Shown here: positions 1-9,054 of the stretch, one piece after another | How the letters are laid out: the number at the start of each line of letters is the position of its first letter | How positions within the stretch are numbered: position 1 is the first letter of the stretch | NCBI RefSeq assembly: GCF_026151655.1 | Contig: NZ_JAMQPN010000001.1 | Coordinates: 558,001-622,000, forward strand | DNA: 64,000 bases | Direction: 5' to 3' | Source: Leptospira soteropolitanensis | GTDB taxonomy: Bacteria > Spirochaetota > Leptospiria > Leptospirales > Leptospiraceae | Made by a program: the position numbers and the translations under genes | The notes under the pieces: model-generated | Databases searched by the model: none | Seen by the model: only the letters and a program-made list of their open reading frames with translations | What the model was told of the DNA's origin: nothing

Positions 1-297
1 ATCAATGCTAAGGACTCCTTAGGCAATTCCCCTCTTATCAAAGCCGCTGACGAAGAGGATTTAGACATGGCAAAGTTCTTAATCGAAAAAGGTGCTAATG
101 TCAACCTACGTAATACGACAGGAGAAACCGCACTCTACCGCGCGGTGTATCGTGGAAATTTGGATTTAGTAAAACTCTTAGTAAAAGCTGGTGCAGAAAC
201 CAAAGTGAAAACCGTCGGTGGAGTAAGTCTTTCCGAACTTGCTGACGAACGAGGAGAAGAGGGAATCTTACAATATTTAAGTTCTTTGAAAAAATAA
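1..297 (+). CDS. Ankyrin-repeat protein, C-terminal part (5' end outside window)
   Basis: The reading frame is open from the first base, so only the last 98 residues are present. Two ankyrin repeats can be read: one with SPLIKAADEEDLDMAKFLIE followed by KGANVNLRN, and one with GETALYRAVYRGNLDLVKLL followed by KAGAETKVK. A short capping helix closes the protein. Ankyrin repeats bind other proteins; the partner cannot be told from this piece. An internal Met at 67 could be mistaken for a start, but the repeat pattern continues upstream of it. The family call is firm; function and full length are unknown. Confidence 0.88.
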   Translation: MNAKDSLGNSPLIKAADEEDLDMAKFLIEKGANVNLRNTTGETALYRAVYRGNLDLVKLLVKAGAETKVKTVGGVSLSELADERGEEGILQYLSSLKK

Positions 298-348
298 TTA
301 GATGAAACGATTTGGTTTACTAGAATTTCCCCATTACTCTGACCTTCG

Positions 349-376
349 ACTTCAGCTGCTATTTCGCAACTGAAGT
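349..376. terminator. Hairpin between convergent genes
   Basis: Inverted repeat ACTTCAG-c-TGC / GCA-a-CTGAAGT with a six-base loop and one internal mismatch, lying between the ends of the ankyrin gene and the peptidase gene. There is no good T-run on either side, so a role as a two-way terminator is only likely. Confidence 0.35.
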
Positions 377-398
377 TGTATGGACAAGTTAAGTTTTT

Positions 399-1838
399 CT
401 ACCGATTCATTTCCACCAAGGTCTCAAAAAGGATCTTAGTCCCAAGTTCCAAATTATCAACTGTCATATTTTCATTTTTTCCATGCATTCCATCAATGTC
501 TTCCGACTTGAGAACTGCAGGAATCAGACCGTATGCTTTGATCCCTACACGTCTTAAATAGGAATTATCAGTTTTTCCAGGTGAAAGAAAGGGAGTTACC
601 GTACTATTTGGAAATTTATTTACGGAAACCGCTGCCAAGGTGCTAAAAAAGCGAGTATTGATGGGTGATACATCTGTAGGATTGATATCAGTAAATGTAA
701 TCTCAGCATTGTATTTGGCAGCGATGGTTTTTACCTGATTGGCAAATTCCTCAATATTGACACCAGGTAGAGTGCGAATGTCCAATCTTCCTGAAGCTTC
801 GCCTGCTATGACATTCTCTCCACCTTCACCTTCTGTGGTGCGAAATCCTGTAATAGACTTTGTATTCGTAGTCATGGCAGTCAGGTGGCGATTGCTTCGT
901 ATGGTTCCATGTAACAAAGGTTTAATGATTGGGTTTCTTGCATTTTTCAAAAAGAATGATTTTGGAAAAGAACTGATTGTTCCTAGTTGGTAAAAGAACG
1001 CATCAGTTTCTTCTGTGATACGAATATCAGATTCGAGTTCTCTCACTTCATTAAAAAATTGAATTAAGGATAAAGCTGGATATTGTGTAGGGGGAGAAGA
1101 CCCGTGTCCACTGGTTCCCTTAATTTTTGCTCTTAACCAAATATTTCCTTTTTCCGCATATTGAATGTTAAAGATTGTGGAACCAGGAATTACAATGTCC
1201 CTTGTGGCGACTCCGCCTTCATTGATGGCATATTCATATCCCTCAAAAACTTGTTTTTGTTTGGAAGTCATATACTTTCCACCTAACTCCGATCCAGATT
1301 CTTCATCGGCCAATGCCAAATACATAATTTTTCTGGTTCTTGGAATTCCTGATCGTTTGATTTCCAGAAAGGCAAGTAATTCCATAACCGCCATTCCTTT
1401 CATATCTATAGCACCTCGTCCCCAAACTCGCCCATCGTTTACAGTGCCGGAAAGAGGTGCCATTTTCCATTCACGAGGATCAAATTCGACTGTATCCAAA
1501 TGGTTTGCTAGGATAATTCCTGGCTCTGGATTGGGAACCGTGGCTGGTAATTCCGCAATTAAATTGGGTCGTGTGGGGTATTTGGGATCATAGACAAAAC
1601 GAGAAGGGATTTCTTCTTTGGTAAGGATTCCTTGGATGTATTTTGCCACTTGGATTTCGTTTCCCCGTACGGAAGGGATCTTTAGAAGATCAGACAAAAG
1701 TTTGACAGCCTCGGTTCTACGGGCTTCCCAATTTACTTTCGGGTAAGATTGTTTCAGTTCTGCATATTTAACTTTTTGACCGAACGAACATTGTAATAAG
1801 AAACCGATCCCCATTAAAAACGAAATGAAAAATTTCAT
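399..1838 (-). CDS. Exported M20-family metallopeptidase
   Basis: A 479-residue M20 peptidase/deacylase (ArgE/DapE/CPG2/PM20D1 group), a two-metal enzyme that hydrolyses amide bonds of peptides or N-acyl amino acids. The metal-site motifs are in order: NHLDT (His113, Asp115), RGAIDMKG (Asp145), and ADEES with the catalytic Glu pair near residues 179-180. The insertion between the halves of the catalytic domain matches the M20 dimerisation domain. The first 20 residues form a hydrophobic export signal; FLLQC at 13-17 could be a poor lipobox, so the protein is periplasmic or lipid-anchored. It is a single gene, convergent with the ankyrin gene. The substrate is unknown. Confidence 0.9.
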   Translation of the reverse strand: MKFFISFLMGIGFLLQCSFGQKVKYAELKQSYPKVNWEARRTEAVKLLSDLLKIPSVRGNEIQVAKYIQGILTKEEIPSRFVYDPKYPTRPNLIAELPATVPNPEPGIILANHLDTVEFDPREWKMAPLSGTVNDGRVWGRGAIDMKGMAVMELLAFLEIKRSGIPRTRKIMYLALADEESGSELGGKYMTSKQKQVFEGYEYAINEGGVATRDIVIPGSTIFNIQYAEKGNIWLRAKIKGTSGHGSSPPTQYPALSLIQFFNEVRELESDIRITEETDAFFYQLGTISSFPKSFFLKNARNPIIKPLLHGTIRSNRHLTAMTTNTKSITGFRTTEGEGGENVIAGEASGRLDIRTLPGVNIEEFANQVKTIAAKYNAEITFTDINPTDVSPINTRFFSTLAAVSVNKFPNSTVTPFLSPGKTDNSYLRRVGIKAYGLIPAVLKSEDIDGMHGKNENMTVDNLELGTKILFETLVEMNR

Positions 1839-1905
1839 GAAACTTTTCCCCTTCTTCCGAAAAGAAGAGAATCATGGATTTCCAAACTTGAAAGAAAAAA
1901 CTGAG

Positions 1906-2508
1906 TTAAATTTTTCGTAAAACCAATCTCACAATGGCGGCCTTTCCTCTATGGAACGGACTTTCATTCAGTTCAATCTCCAAGGCTTCTTCATATTCAA
2001 CACTCATTTCTGAAAAATCCATCCGTAAATCTTTTAAATGGTAGAGCATATCAGGATCTTTGGGACCACCTGATGTATATTGCAATTGGTCAGGCGAAAA
2101 TGCTTCCAGTAACAATATACCACCAGGTTTCAATGTGCGAACACAATTCCTGTGAATGGTAGTGCGAATTGATTTATGAAAATGGCAGTAAATCAAAGCA
2201 ACCATATCCATTTGATCAGGAGCATAAGGATAATTCAAAGCATCTGAAATTTCATAATGAAAACTTACGTTTTTTTCTTTAGCAAGGGCAGTTGCCTTTT
2301 CTTTTCCAGATTCTGATTGATCAAATGCAAAAACATCCCAACCAAGACCTGCAGCAAAAACAGCATTTCGTCCTTCACCTTCACAAGGAAAAAGGATTCT
2401 TCCTTTTTTTAAATTTGGTAAACGAGTACGTAAAAAATCATTTGGATCTTTTCCGTAGACATATTCTTCGCTCGCATAACGTTCATTCCAAAAAGTTTTA
2501 GAATACAT
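1906..2508 (-). CDS. SAM-dependent methyltransferase, TehB/thiopurine-like
   Basis: A class I methyltransferase of 200 residues. It opens with an FWNERYASEEYVYG segment typical of the small TehB/tellurite-resistance-like methyltransferases. The SAM-binding motif I appears as ILFPCEGEGRNAVFAA (about 38-53), then an acidic end of strand 2 (VFAFDQSE), and a motif after LKPGGILLLEAF. It is cytosolic and the methyl acceptor is not known. The start at 2508 follows an AGG five to six bases upstream. The family is sure, the substrate is not. Confidence 0.85.
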   Translation of the reverse strand: MYSKTFWNERYASEEYVYGKDPNDFLRTRLPNLKKGRILFPCEGEGRNAVFAAGLGWDVFAFDQSESGKEKATALAKEKNVSFHYEISDALNYPYAPDQMDMVALIYCHFHKSIRTTIHRNCVRTLKPGGILLLEAFSPDQLQYTSGGPKDPDMLYHLKDLRMDFSEMSVEYEEALEIELNESPFHRGKAAIVRLVLRKI

Positions 2509-2577
2509 ACTGACCTGCTGTTTGATTTTTTTAGTTAGATCAGCATATACTAAATTTTCAGAATCAGAAATCCTTTT

Positions 2578-3270
2578 TCAATAGAAATGCAGTAAATCTT
2601 TTGCGGATTCTCTTGGAGTGTGAAACCTATTGAGCTCTGAATCTGGATTTGGATATCCCATGCTCAATCCCAAAATCACTTTTTCCTCTTTGGGTAACTG
2701 AAGAGCACTTCTTACTACATCGGGAAAGGCACCAAGGGCTGCTTGAGGGCAGGTGCCTAAACCTTCCTCTCTGGCTAACAACAAAACAGATTGGAGAAAA
2801 CATCCTAAATCAATGCCAACAAAAAAGTTTAGATCGAACTTAGATGTGATAAAGATGGCAGTCGGAGCTCCAAAGAATTCAAAGTTTCGAAGCATAAACT
2901 TGTCTCTTGCTTCTTTGTCTTTTCTATCAATTCCTGCGACTGCATAAATTTTCATACCTAAATCAAACATTCGTTTTTTAGCATCACTTGGGTAAGATTC
3001 TGGCCAACTGGTTTCTGGCCGTGGAGTAGACTCCATTGCTGCTTTTGTAAGCGCTTCTGCTAAATGGTCTTTTTTATCTCCACTCGCAATATGAACCTTC
3101 CAAGGTTGAGAGTTTTTCCAACTGGGGGAACGTAAGGCTTTTTCGAAAATTCGTTTCAGGACTTCTTCGGGAATAGGTTGAGACGTGTATTCTCGGATAC
3201 TATGCCTGGTTACTAATGCTTCTGTGATAGAGGCAGCTTTTTCATGAATGGAAATCGATTCAGAGTTCAT
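2578..3270 (-). CDS. Nitroreductase-family flavoprotein
   Basis: A 230-residue FMN-dependent nitroreductase. Visible hallmarks are the N-terminal RHSIREY segment (FMN phosphate binding), PSWKNSQPWKVHIASG, and the C-terminal region GLGTCPQAALGAFPDVVR and GLSMGYPNPDSELN. Such enzymes reduce nitro compounds, quinones or enones with NAD(P)H. I place the start at 3270 because AGGAG lies seven bases upstream; a start at 3291 would add seven residues and overlap the operator. It diverges from the TetR gene, and the shared promoter region carries two TetR-type palindromes, so it is probably under that repressor's control. Confidence 0.9.
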   Translation of the reverse strand: MNSESISIHEKAASITEALVTRHSIREYTSQPIPEEVLKRIFEKALRSPSWKNSQPWKVHIASGDKKDHLAEALTKAAMESTPRPETSWPESYPSDAKKRMFDLGMKIYAVAGIDRKDKEARDKFMLRNFEFFGAPTAIFITSKFDLNFFVGIDLGCFLQSVLLLAREEGLGTCPQAALGAFPDVVRSALQLPKEEKVILGLSMGYPNPDSELNRFHTPRESAKDLLHFY

Positions 3271-3290
3271 TTGAATTCTCCTAAAACACA

Positions 3291-3310
3291 TACATACCAG
3301 TCGGTATGTA
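3291..3310. promoter_or_regulatory. TetR-type operator 1
   Basis: A perfect 8-bp inverted repeat, TACATACC and GGTATGTA around a four-base centre, between the divergent nitroreductase and TetR genes. It lies just upstream of the nitroreductase ribosome binding site. It is read as the binding site of the adjacent TetR regulator. Confidence 0.7.
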
Positions 3311-3327
3311 TTGGCAAGAATTTTTCA

Positions 3328-3347
3328 TACATACCAGTTGGTATATT
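3328..3347. promoter_or_regulatory. TetR-type operator 2
   Basis: A second copy of the palindrome 37 bp from the first: TACATACC, AGTT centre, GGTATATT, with six of eight arm bases conserved. Two sites in one divergent promoter suggest that both the nitroreductase and the TetR/TonB-receptor operon are repressed together. Confidence 0.65.
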
Positions 3348-3386
3348 ATTTGCCTGAATTTGTAATTTAAGGATTTTGGAGGAGAT

Positions 3387-3968
3387 ATGAAAAAGGAACC
3401 AACCCGAGTCAGACTTCTCCAAGTCAGCCGTAATTTATTTTTAAAACAGGGATATTCAGAGACCGGCCTCAATCAAATTGTAGAAGAGGCCAAAACGGTA
3501 AAAGCAAGTCTTTACCAGCATTTTTCTTCCAAAGAAATTTTGGGTAAGGAAGTGCTTCGGATCTATTCTGAAGAAAATTTAACATTACTTAAATCTTTGA
3601 TGAAAAGAAATCCAAAACCATTGGATTTTATCAAAGCTTGGGTGCGTATCCTTTCGAGAGAAGCGAGGGAATCGCAACTTTATGGATGTGGGATGGCAAA
3701 TTTCCGCGCTCAAATTACAGCAAATGAATTGGAAATTAGGAAAGAAATTGAAGAAATTGCCAATAGAACTATCGATTGTTTAGCGGAGTATTTGGAAGAG
3801 TCGGCTCAAAACGGTCACTTTAATTCTAAAGTCGATTGTCGATTACTCGCCAAACATCTATTTTTTGTTTATGAGGGGGTTTTGCAAGGATACCGTTTGC
3901 TTGATGATAAAAGATCATTGGATGAACTATATCGTATTGCAGAATGTTTAATACCAAATTTTAAATGA
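3387..3968 (+). CDS. TetR/AcrR-family transcriptional regulator
   Basis: A 193-residue repressor. The N-terminal helix-turn-helix is clear (RLLQVSRNLFLKQGYSETGL, then a second helix and KASLYQHFSSKEIL, about residues 8-52). The C-terminal ligand domain is of the TetR_C type seen in YxaF/LmrA-like members (YGCGMANF). The start is preceded by GGAGGAG. Its last codon overlaps the next gene's ATG (ATGA, 4 bp), so it is co-transcribed with the TonB-dependent receptor. Two palindromes lie directly upstream, supporting autoregulation. The inducer is unknown. Confidence 0.93.
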   Translation: MKKEPTRVRLLQVSRNLFLKQGYSETGLNQIVEEAKTVKASLYQHFSSKEILGKEVLRIYSEENLTLLKSLMKRNPKPLDFIKAWVRILSREARESQLYGCGMANFRAQITANELEIRKEIEEIANRTIDCLAEYLEESAQNGHFNSKVDCRLLAKHLFFVYEGVLQGYRLLDDKRSLDELYRIAECLIPNFK

Positions 3969-6625
3969 AACAAAATGGATTACAGTTATTAATCATTCTT
4001 CTAACTTTTGTTTGGGTTTCGCCAAGTTATGCAGAAGGAAATATAGAAGTTATATTTCAAATTGTAAAATCAAATTCTGGAAAACCAGTAACCAATGCCG
4101 TAGTCATTTCAAAAAAAGGAAAATCAAGTGCAATATCAAATGAGGAAGGAATCGCCAAACTTCGATTTCCCGAACCAGGATATTATGAAATAAAAATATC
4201 TACGGCAGAAAAAACTGAATCAGTTTTTCGAGAGGTCCGTTTTAAAGGTCAGGTGATCCTTGTCACTATATCTGAATCCAACTTAGCTGGAATTTTGGTA
4301 AGTGGAGAGAGGGATAAAACTCCCCTTTCTCGGTATGGTCTTGTCCAAGAGGAAATCAAACGCCTTCCAGGAGTATCTGGTGATTCCTTAAAGGCACTCC
4401 AAACGGTTCCTGGCGTTGTGATTGGGGCACCCGTTGGAATATTACCGTCTGTCTTTACCAACATTGGCTCTAATTTACTGACAGGAAATCCATATAGTAA
4501 TAGTGAAAGAGGGGACCTTTCTTTACGAGGAGGAGGCACAAGACAAAACCAATATTACTTTGATGGATTTCCTCTTCCCTATCCATTCCATTTGGGAAAT
4601 CAATCTTCTGTTTTAAATAATAACCTAATTAAGTCTTTTGATGTATTTTCGGGAGCATTTCCAGCTAAATATGGTTATGCGAATGGTGGAATCATTGCTA
4701 TTGAAGGCACAGATAGGGTCGATGAAAATAAAACTGTCATCAATACTAATTTATTTTTATCAGATATCTATAACCAGTCCAAAATCCTACCAGGACTTGC
4801 CATGATCAGTTCTGGCCGTAAAAATTATCCTAACCTAGTTCTATTGCAAGCTTATCCCCAAGGAATTCCTGAAGATGCAAAATTTGCTGAATACCAAGAC
4901 TATCAATGGAAACTCATTTGGGACATTAACAGCGAACATAGATTGACAGTACAAACTTTTGGAACTAGAGATCGACAAGCATACACGAAAGCCCAAGCAG
5001 ATTTAGAAAGAGGAGGAGGAGATCCAAGACCACCCACAGGCCTTGATCGTATGTTTCGTACCGATGCGATTCGTTATGTATGGAAAGGCAAAACGTTTCG
5101 AAATACTATTTCTTATTCTCGCACCTCTTTTAACGAATTTTTTGAACTCAGGTTTACCAATCCACTGACGGCAGAAAATATTTTTGGATTACAGAACCGA
5201 ACTTCTGACACCATTACCTATATCCACAATGCCTTTGAATGGGAAGTTTGGGAAGAACATCTCAAGTTGGAAGCCGGTGTACAAGGTCGCTTTCGAGAGA
5301 CGACTCTAAAGGGAGAAAATATTTCCTCCTATAACCGACTATTTTATAATATATTCAATGATCTCTTAAATTCGAATGCAGCATTTCGATCCGTAATTGA
5401 TGGAGATAGAATTCGGTATCAGGAAAAATCTGCTTATGCGGAACTTCCTTTTAAATATGCTGGTTTTCGCCTAACACCTGGTGCACGGGTCGATCAATAT
5501 TCGGGTAGTAACGAAACCAATTTGGCACCTAGGCTCACGGGTGGTTATCTTTTTGAATCCACAAAAACTGGAATTATGGCCGGGCATGGAATTCATTATA
5601 ATGCACCAGTATCAATCGAAGCACTCTCATCCAAGTCAGGGAATCCTAATTTGTTTATGGAACGAGCGGAACACAATTCAATTGGTGTTAGCCAAGAATT
5701 GGCAAACCACTGGCAAATCAAAATTGAAGGATTTCGTAATATCTTCCAAAACATTATAGTTCCTGATGCTTATATTGTAGATCCGTATGCATTGAACAAT
5801 GACCCTCGTGTATTTGTAAATGAAACAGCCAAAGTTCTCGCAAATCCGGTCACACCTAAAAACTTAAATTATTCCAACGCAGGTTATGGGCATTCGGAAG
5901 GTGTTGAAATTTTTATTAAAAAAACAAAAGATCCTAGAGAACAATCGGGACTATTTGGTTGGATTTCGTACACAAATTCTATCACCAAACGAATCAATAA
6001 CCAGTCCAGGTTAAATAGTGATGAATCTAGGACTAGAACCTTACTCAATAATTCAAGAACGCTACTTGCACAAACTAAATTAGGAACCAACTATATCAAT
6101 TATTACGATGATAACAATTTAGAAGTAATTTATAATAATGACAAAGAACAACTTTATGATTTAGACAGGACTCATATTTTAAATATTGTATTTGGTTATA
6201 AGTTTAATCCAGAATGGATGGTGGGTGGAAGGTTTCGGTATTTTTCTGGAACTCCATACACTCCTATTACGAGTGCTACACGGGCAAACCAAGCGGCCAC
6301 TTTCGGAGTAAATTTATATTTTCCGAATTATTCTGGAAATTATAACAGCGACAGGTTTTTGCCATTCCATCAGTTTGATTTGCGGATCGATCGAATTGAA
6401 AACTATTCTTGGGGATATGTGAATACCTATATTGAATTTGTTAATTTTTATGGCCGAAGGAACCAAGCGGGTTTTGACTTTGATAATACAAAAAACTTCC
6501 AAAGAAACCAAAACCCCGCACCGACATATGATACAGTCAATTCTCCCTACATCGTTTCGCAAACACCTAATGGAAAAATGGCGATCATTCCTCTTGTGAA
6601 TATCGGTATCGAGGTGAGATTTTGA
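3965..6625 (+). CDS. TonB-dependent outer-membrane receptor with carboxypeptidase-like N-terminal domain
   Basis: An 886-residue outer-membrane receptor. Order: signal peptide (1-23, ending SYAEG), a carboxypeptidase-regulatory-like beta-sandwich (about 28-105), a plug domain (about 120-250, with GDSLKALQTVPGV and SLRGGGTRQNQYYFDGFP), then the 22-strand barrel ending in VRF with the C-terminal aromatic used for outer-membrane insertion. These receptors import siderophores, cobalamin, sugars or other ligands using TonB energy. No riboswitch or Fur-like site is seen; instead the gene is translationally coupled to a TetR regulator, so the cargo or inducer may be an aromatic or nitro compound. 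That last point is a guess from the adjacent nitroreductase. Confidence 0.93.
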   Translation: MKQNGLQLLIILLTFVWVSPSYAEGNIEVIFQIVKSNSGKPVTNAVVISKKGKSSAISNEEGIAKLRFPEPGYYEIKISTAEKTESVFREVRFKGQVILVTISESNLAGILVSGERDKTPLSRYGLVQEEIKRLPGVSGDSLKALQTVPGVVIGAPVGILPSVFTNIGSNLLTGNPYSNSERGDLSLRGGGTRQNQYYFDGFPLPYPFHLGNQSSVLNNNLIKSFDVFSGAFPAKYGYANGGIIAIEGTDRVDENKTVINTNLFLSDIYNQSKILPGLAMISSGRKNYPNLVLLQAYPQGIPEDAKFAEYQDYQWKLIWDINSEHRLTVQTFGTRDRQAYTKAQADLERGGGDPRPPTGLDRMFRTDAIRYVWKGKTFRNTISYSRTSFNEFFELRFTNPLTAENIFGLQNRTSDTITYIHNAFEWEVWEEHLKLEAGVQGRFRETTLKGENISSYNRLFYNIFNDLLNSNAAFRSVIDGDRIRYQEKSAYAELPFKYAGFRLTPGARVDQYSGSNETNLAPRLTGGYLFESTKTGIMAGHGIHYNAPVSIEALSSKSGNPNLFMERAEHNSIGVSQELANHWQIKIEGFRNIFQNIIVPDAYIVDPYALNNDPRVFVNETAKVLANPVTPKNLNYSNAGYGHSEGVEIFIKKTKDPREQSGLFGWISYTNSITKRINNQSRLNSDESRTRTLLNNSRTLLAQTKLGTNYINYYDDNNLEVIYNNDKEQLYDLDRTHILNIVFGYKFNPEWMVGGRFRYFSGTPYTPITSATRANQAATFGVNLYFPNYSGNYNSDRFLPFHQFDLRIDRIENYSWGYVNTYIEFVNFYGRRNQAGFDFDNTKNFQRNQNPAPTYDTVNSPYIVSQTPNGKMAIIPLVNIGIEVRF

Positions 6626-7269
6626 AAAGAATCGTTGTTAGTTTTTATTTAATACTTTTATTTGCCTCTTGTTTTGAAAGTGGAGTCGAAAAAGAGAATA
6701 AAGAAGAATACAAACAAACTTTGTTCCTGACAACTTTGTACTTGGTCAGGCAATCGGGAAATTGTATTAAAACAGATTCTACACTGGCAAACAACAATCA
6801 ATTCTGCAGCAGGCGGCCACTAGGAGTCTGTTCGGTTAACCAACTGGTTCTTACACAAAATGAATTAAATGTCATGTTAAATGAAATGAGAACCATTCAA
6901 AATAGGACCACCGATTGCCAAGAATCCATCCTCCAATCAGGGATACTAGTTTTGAAAGTAACAACGGCAAATGAGACAGAGATTCTAAAATCTCGGTTTA
7001 GTTTCCGTGTTGTAGATTCTTGTGAGTTTGAAGGATTCCAGGTATCTAGCGGAAAAAGATTAGCGAATTTTTCTGAAATCCAATGGTTAGAATCTGTGCG
7101 TGGGAAAATTGCCAAAGCTGCAAAAACCATCGCAAACAATGGATTTCTTCCCCAAGTAAACCGTGATCGCGCTAACAGCTGTTTGAATTTAGAGTTTAAG
7201 GATTGGGAAAAAGATCTCGCACAAGGAAATCTTGAAAATAAAATCTTGGTCGAAATCAATCCTCCCTAA
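6622..7269 (+). CDS. Lipoprotein linked to TonB-dependent receptor
   Basis: A 215-residue protein that I do not recognise. It starts at a TTG that overlaps the receptor's stop codon by 4 bp. The signal ends LLFASC with the lipid-modified Cys at 17. The mature part has Cys pairs (NCIK, FCSRRPLGVCSV, DCQES, SCEF, SCLN) that could form disulfides, which fits a periplasm-facing or surface lipoprotein. Its position suggests a receptor partner, such as a surface ligand-binding lipoprotein, but nothing in the sequence proves this. Confidence 0.8.
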   Translation: MKRIVVSFYLILLFASCFESGVEKENKEEYKQTLFLTTLYLVRQSGNCIKTDSTLANNNQFCSRRPLGVCSVNQLVLTQNELNVMLNEMRTIQNRTTDCQESILQSGILVLKVTTANETEILKSRFSFRVVDSCEFEGFQVSSGKRLANFSEIQWLESVRGKIAKAAKTIANNGFLPQVNRDRANSCLNLEFKDWEKDLAQGNLENKILVEINPP

Positions 7270-7338
7270 ATTCAAAATCCGCTTTCCTAAACCTCGCCAT
7301 CTGTCATTTTGTCTTTAATCCAAAGGAAATTGAATTTT

Positions 7339-9015
7339 ATGACTTTGAATCGTTACAGCCGCACTCTTACCCAAGATGAATCCCTCCCAGCTTCACAAGC
7401 CATGATCATTGGATCAGGAGTTCCTTATGAAGATTTAAACAAGCCATTCATAGGAATTGGAAGCACGGGGTTTGATGGAAATCCTTGTAACATGCACTTA
7501 ACCACTCTATCGGCCTTACAAAAGAAAAGTGTCTTAGATACGAAACAAATGGTGGGTTTATTATTTAATACGATTGGTGTGAGTGATGGAATTACCAATG
7601 GAAATGATGGGATGCGTTATTCATTACCATCTAGAGAGATCATAGCTGATTCCATTGAAACCATTGCCGGTGCTCATTATTATGATGGAATTCTCTTTAC
7701 TGCCGGTTGCGATAAAAATTTGCCAGGCGCCATCATGGCAATGGCAAGACTCAATCGTCCATCCATTATGGTTTATGGTGGTACCATCAATGGTGGAAAC
7801 TACAAAGGTGAAAAATTAAATATTGTATCTGCCTTTGAAGCTTATGGAAAAAAAATTAACGGCAAAATCACAGAAGATGATTTTAAAGAAGTGATCAAAA
7901 ATTCTTGCCCGGGCCCTGGAGCATGTGGGGGAATGTACACCGCAAACACTATGGCAACGGCCATTGAAGTCATGGGAATGAGTTTGCCTTATAGTTCTTC
8001 TTCTCCTGCGCGCAGTGAAGAAAAAAAGAAAGAATGTATGAATATTGGAAAGTATATGTACAATCTTTTAGAAAAAGATATCAAACCTTCTGACATCATC
8101 ACTCCTAAATCTATTTTAAATGCTCTTCGTGTGGTTACCATTCTGGGCGGCTCGACTAACGCAGCTTTGCATATGATCGCCATTGCAAGGACAATGGGTA
8201 TTCCACTCGATTTGGAACAAATTCAAAAAGTAACCGATACAACTCCACTCCTTGCGGATATGAAACCAAGTGGAAAGTATCTTATGGAAGACCTTCATGC
8301 CATTGGAGGAACACCTGCAATCATGAAATTTATGTTACGCGAGGGTCTCATTGACGGATCTTGTTTGACTGTAACAGGGAAAACCATTGCAGAAAACTTA
8401 GAAGGTCTTCCTGATCTTCCGAGTGACCAAGACTTACTTCGCCCAGTCAGTAATCCCATTAAAAAAGAAGGTCATATCCAGGTTCTTTATGGCAATATCG
8501 CCAAAAAAGGGGCTGTGGCAAAAATCACAGGTCATGAAGGGGAGATGTTTGAAGGAAAAGCCATCTGCTTTGATTCGGAAGTAGAAGCCAATGCTGGGAT
8601 TCGCGATGGAAAAGTCAAACCAGGTCACGTGGTTGTGATTCGCTATGTAGGCCCGAAAGGTGGCCCAGGAATGCCGGAAATGTTAAAACCCACTTCAGCT
8701 ATCATTGGAGCAGGTCTTGGCGATAATGTAGCTCTCATTACCGATGGTAGGTTTTCCGGTGGAAGTCATGGATTTGTAGTAGGTCATATCACCCCGGAAG
8801 CAATGGAAGGAGGCGAAATCGCTTTTGTCCAAGATGGAGATAAAATCCTCATTGATGCGCGAACCAACAAACTTGAGTTAATCGTATCGCCAGAAGAAAT
8901 AGAAAAAAGAAGAGCGGCCTGGAAAAAACCACCTTACCGCATTACCACTGGATATCTTTGGAAGTACATTCAGATGGTAAAAGACGCAAGTACTGGTTGC
9001 CTAACAGACCGTTAG
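7339..9015 (+). CDS. ilvD: Dihydroxy-acid dehydratase
   Basis: A 558-residue IlvD, the Fe-S enzyme that dehydrates 2,3-dihydroxy-isovalerate or -3-methylvalerate to the 2-oxo acids in valine, isoleucine, leucine and pantothenate synthesis. Cluster-ligand regions are visible: [18 protein letters not shown] and [16 protein letters not shown]. The C-terminal [20 protein letters not shown] signature is intact. I start at the ATG at 7339 because family members begin near this point ([11 protein letters not shown]); an upstream TTG at 7309 would add ten unlikely residues. It is a single gene with a strong hairpin after the stop. Confidence 0.97.
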   Translation: MTLNRYSRTLTQDESLPASQAMIIGSGVPYEDLNKPFIGIGSTGFDGNPCNMHLTTLSALQKKSVLDTKQMVGLLFNTIGVSDGITNGNDGMRYSLPSREIIADSIETIAGAHYYDGILFTAGCDKNLPGAIMAMARLNRPSIMVYGGTINGGNYKGEKLNIVSAFEAYGKKINGKITEDDFKEVIKNSCPGPGACGGMYTANTMATAIEVMGMSLPYSSSSPARSEEKKKECMNIGKYMYNLLEKDIKPSDIITPKSILNALRVVTILGGSTNAALHMIAIARTMGIPLDLEQIQKVTDTTPLLADMKPSGKYLMEDLHAIGGTPAIMKFMLREGLIDGSCLTVTGKTIAENLEGLPDLPSDQDLLRPVSNPIKKEGHIQVLYGNIAKKGAVAKITGHEGEMFEGKAICFDSEVEANAGIRDGKVKPGHVVVIRYVGPKGGPGMPEMLKPTSAIIGAGLGDNVALITDGRFSGGSHGFVVGHITPEAMEGGEIAFVQDGDKILIDARTNKLELIVSPEEIEKRRAAWKKPPYRITTGYLWKYIQMVKDASTGCLTDR

Positions 9016-9026
9016 GCGCTTTATGG

Positions 9027-9054
9027 AAATTCCTACTCTTTTAAGTAGGAATTT
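9027..9054. terminator. Bidirectional terminator overlapping the pirin stop codon
   Basis: An 11-bp perfect stem AAATTCCTACT / AGTAGGAATTT with a six-base loop, followed by TTTCTTCTTT on the plus strand. It ends ilvD. The loop holds the stop codon of the convergent pirin gene, whose last codons form one arm of the stem, so one hairpin can serve both genes. Confidence 0.75.

Noticed and set aside
739..1593. Long open frames on the plus strand inside the M20 peptidase gene
   Set aside because: They are antisense to a gene with complete catalytic motifs, have no ribosome sites and show no recognisable domain.
3965..6625. Cobalamin or haem uptake role for the TonB-dependent receptor
   Set aside because: No cobalamin riboswitch, Fur-like site or haem-receptor motif is visible; the only link is the TetR regulator.
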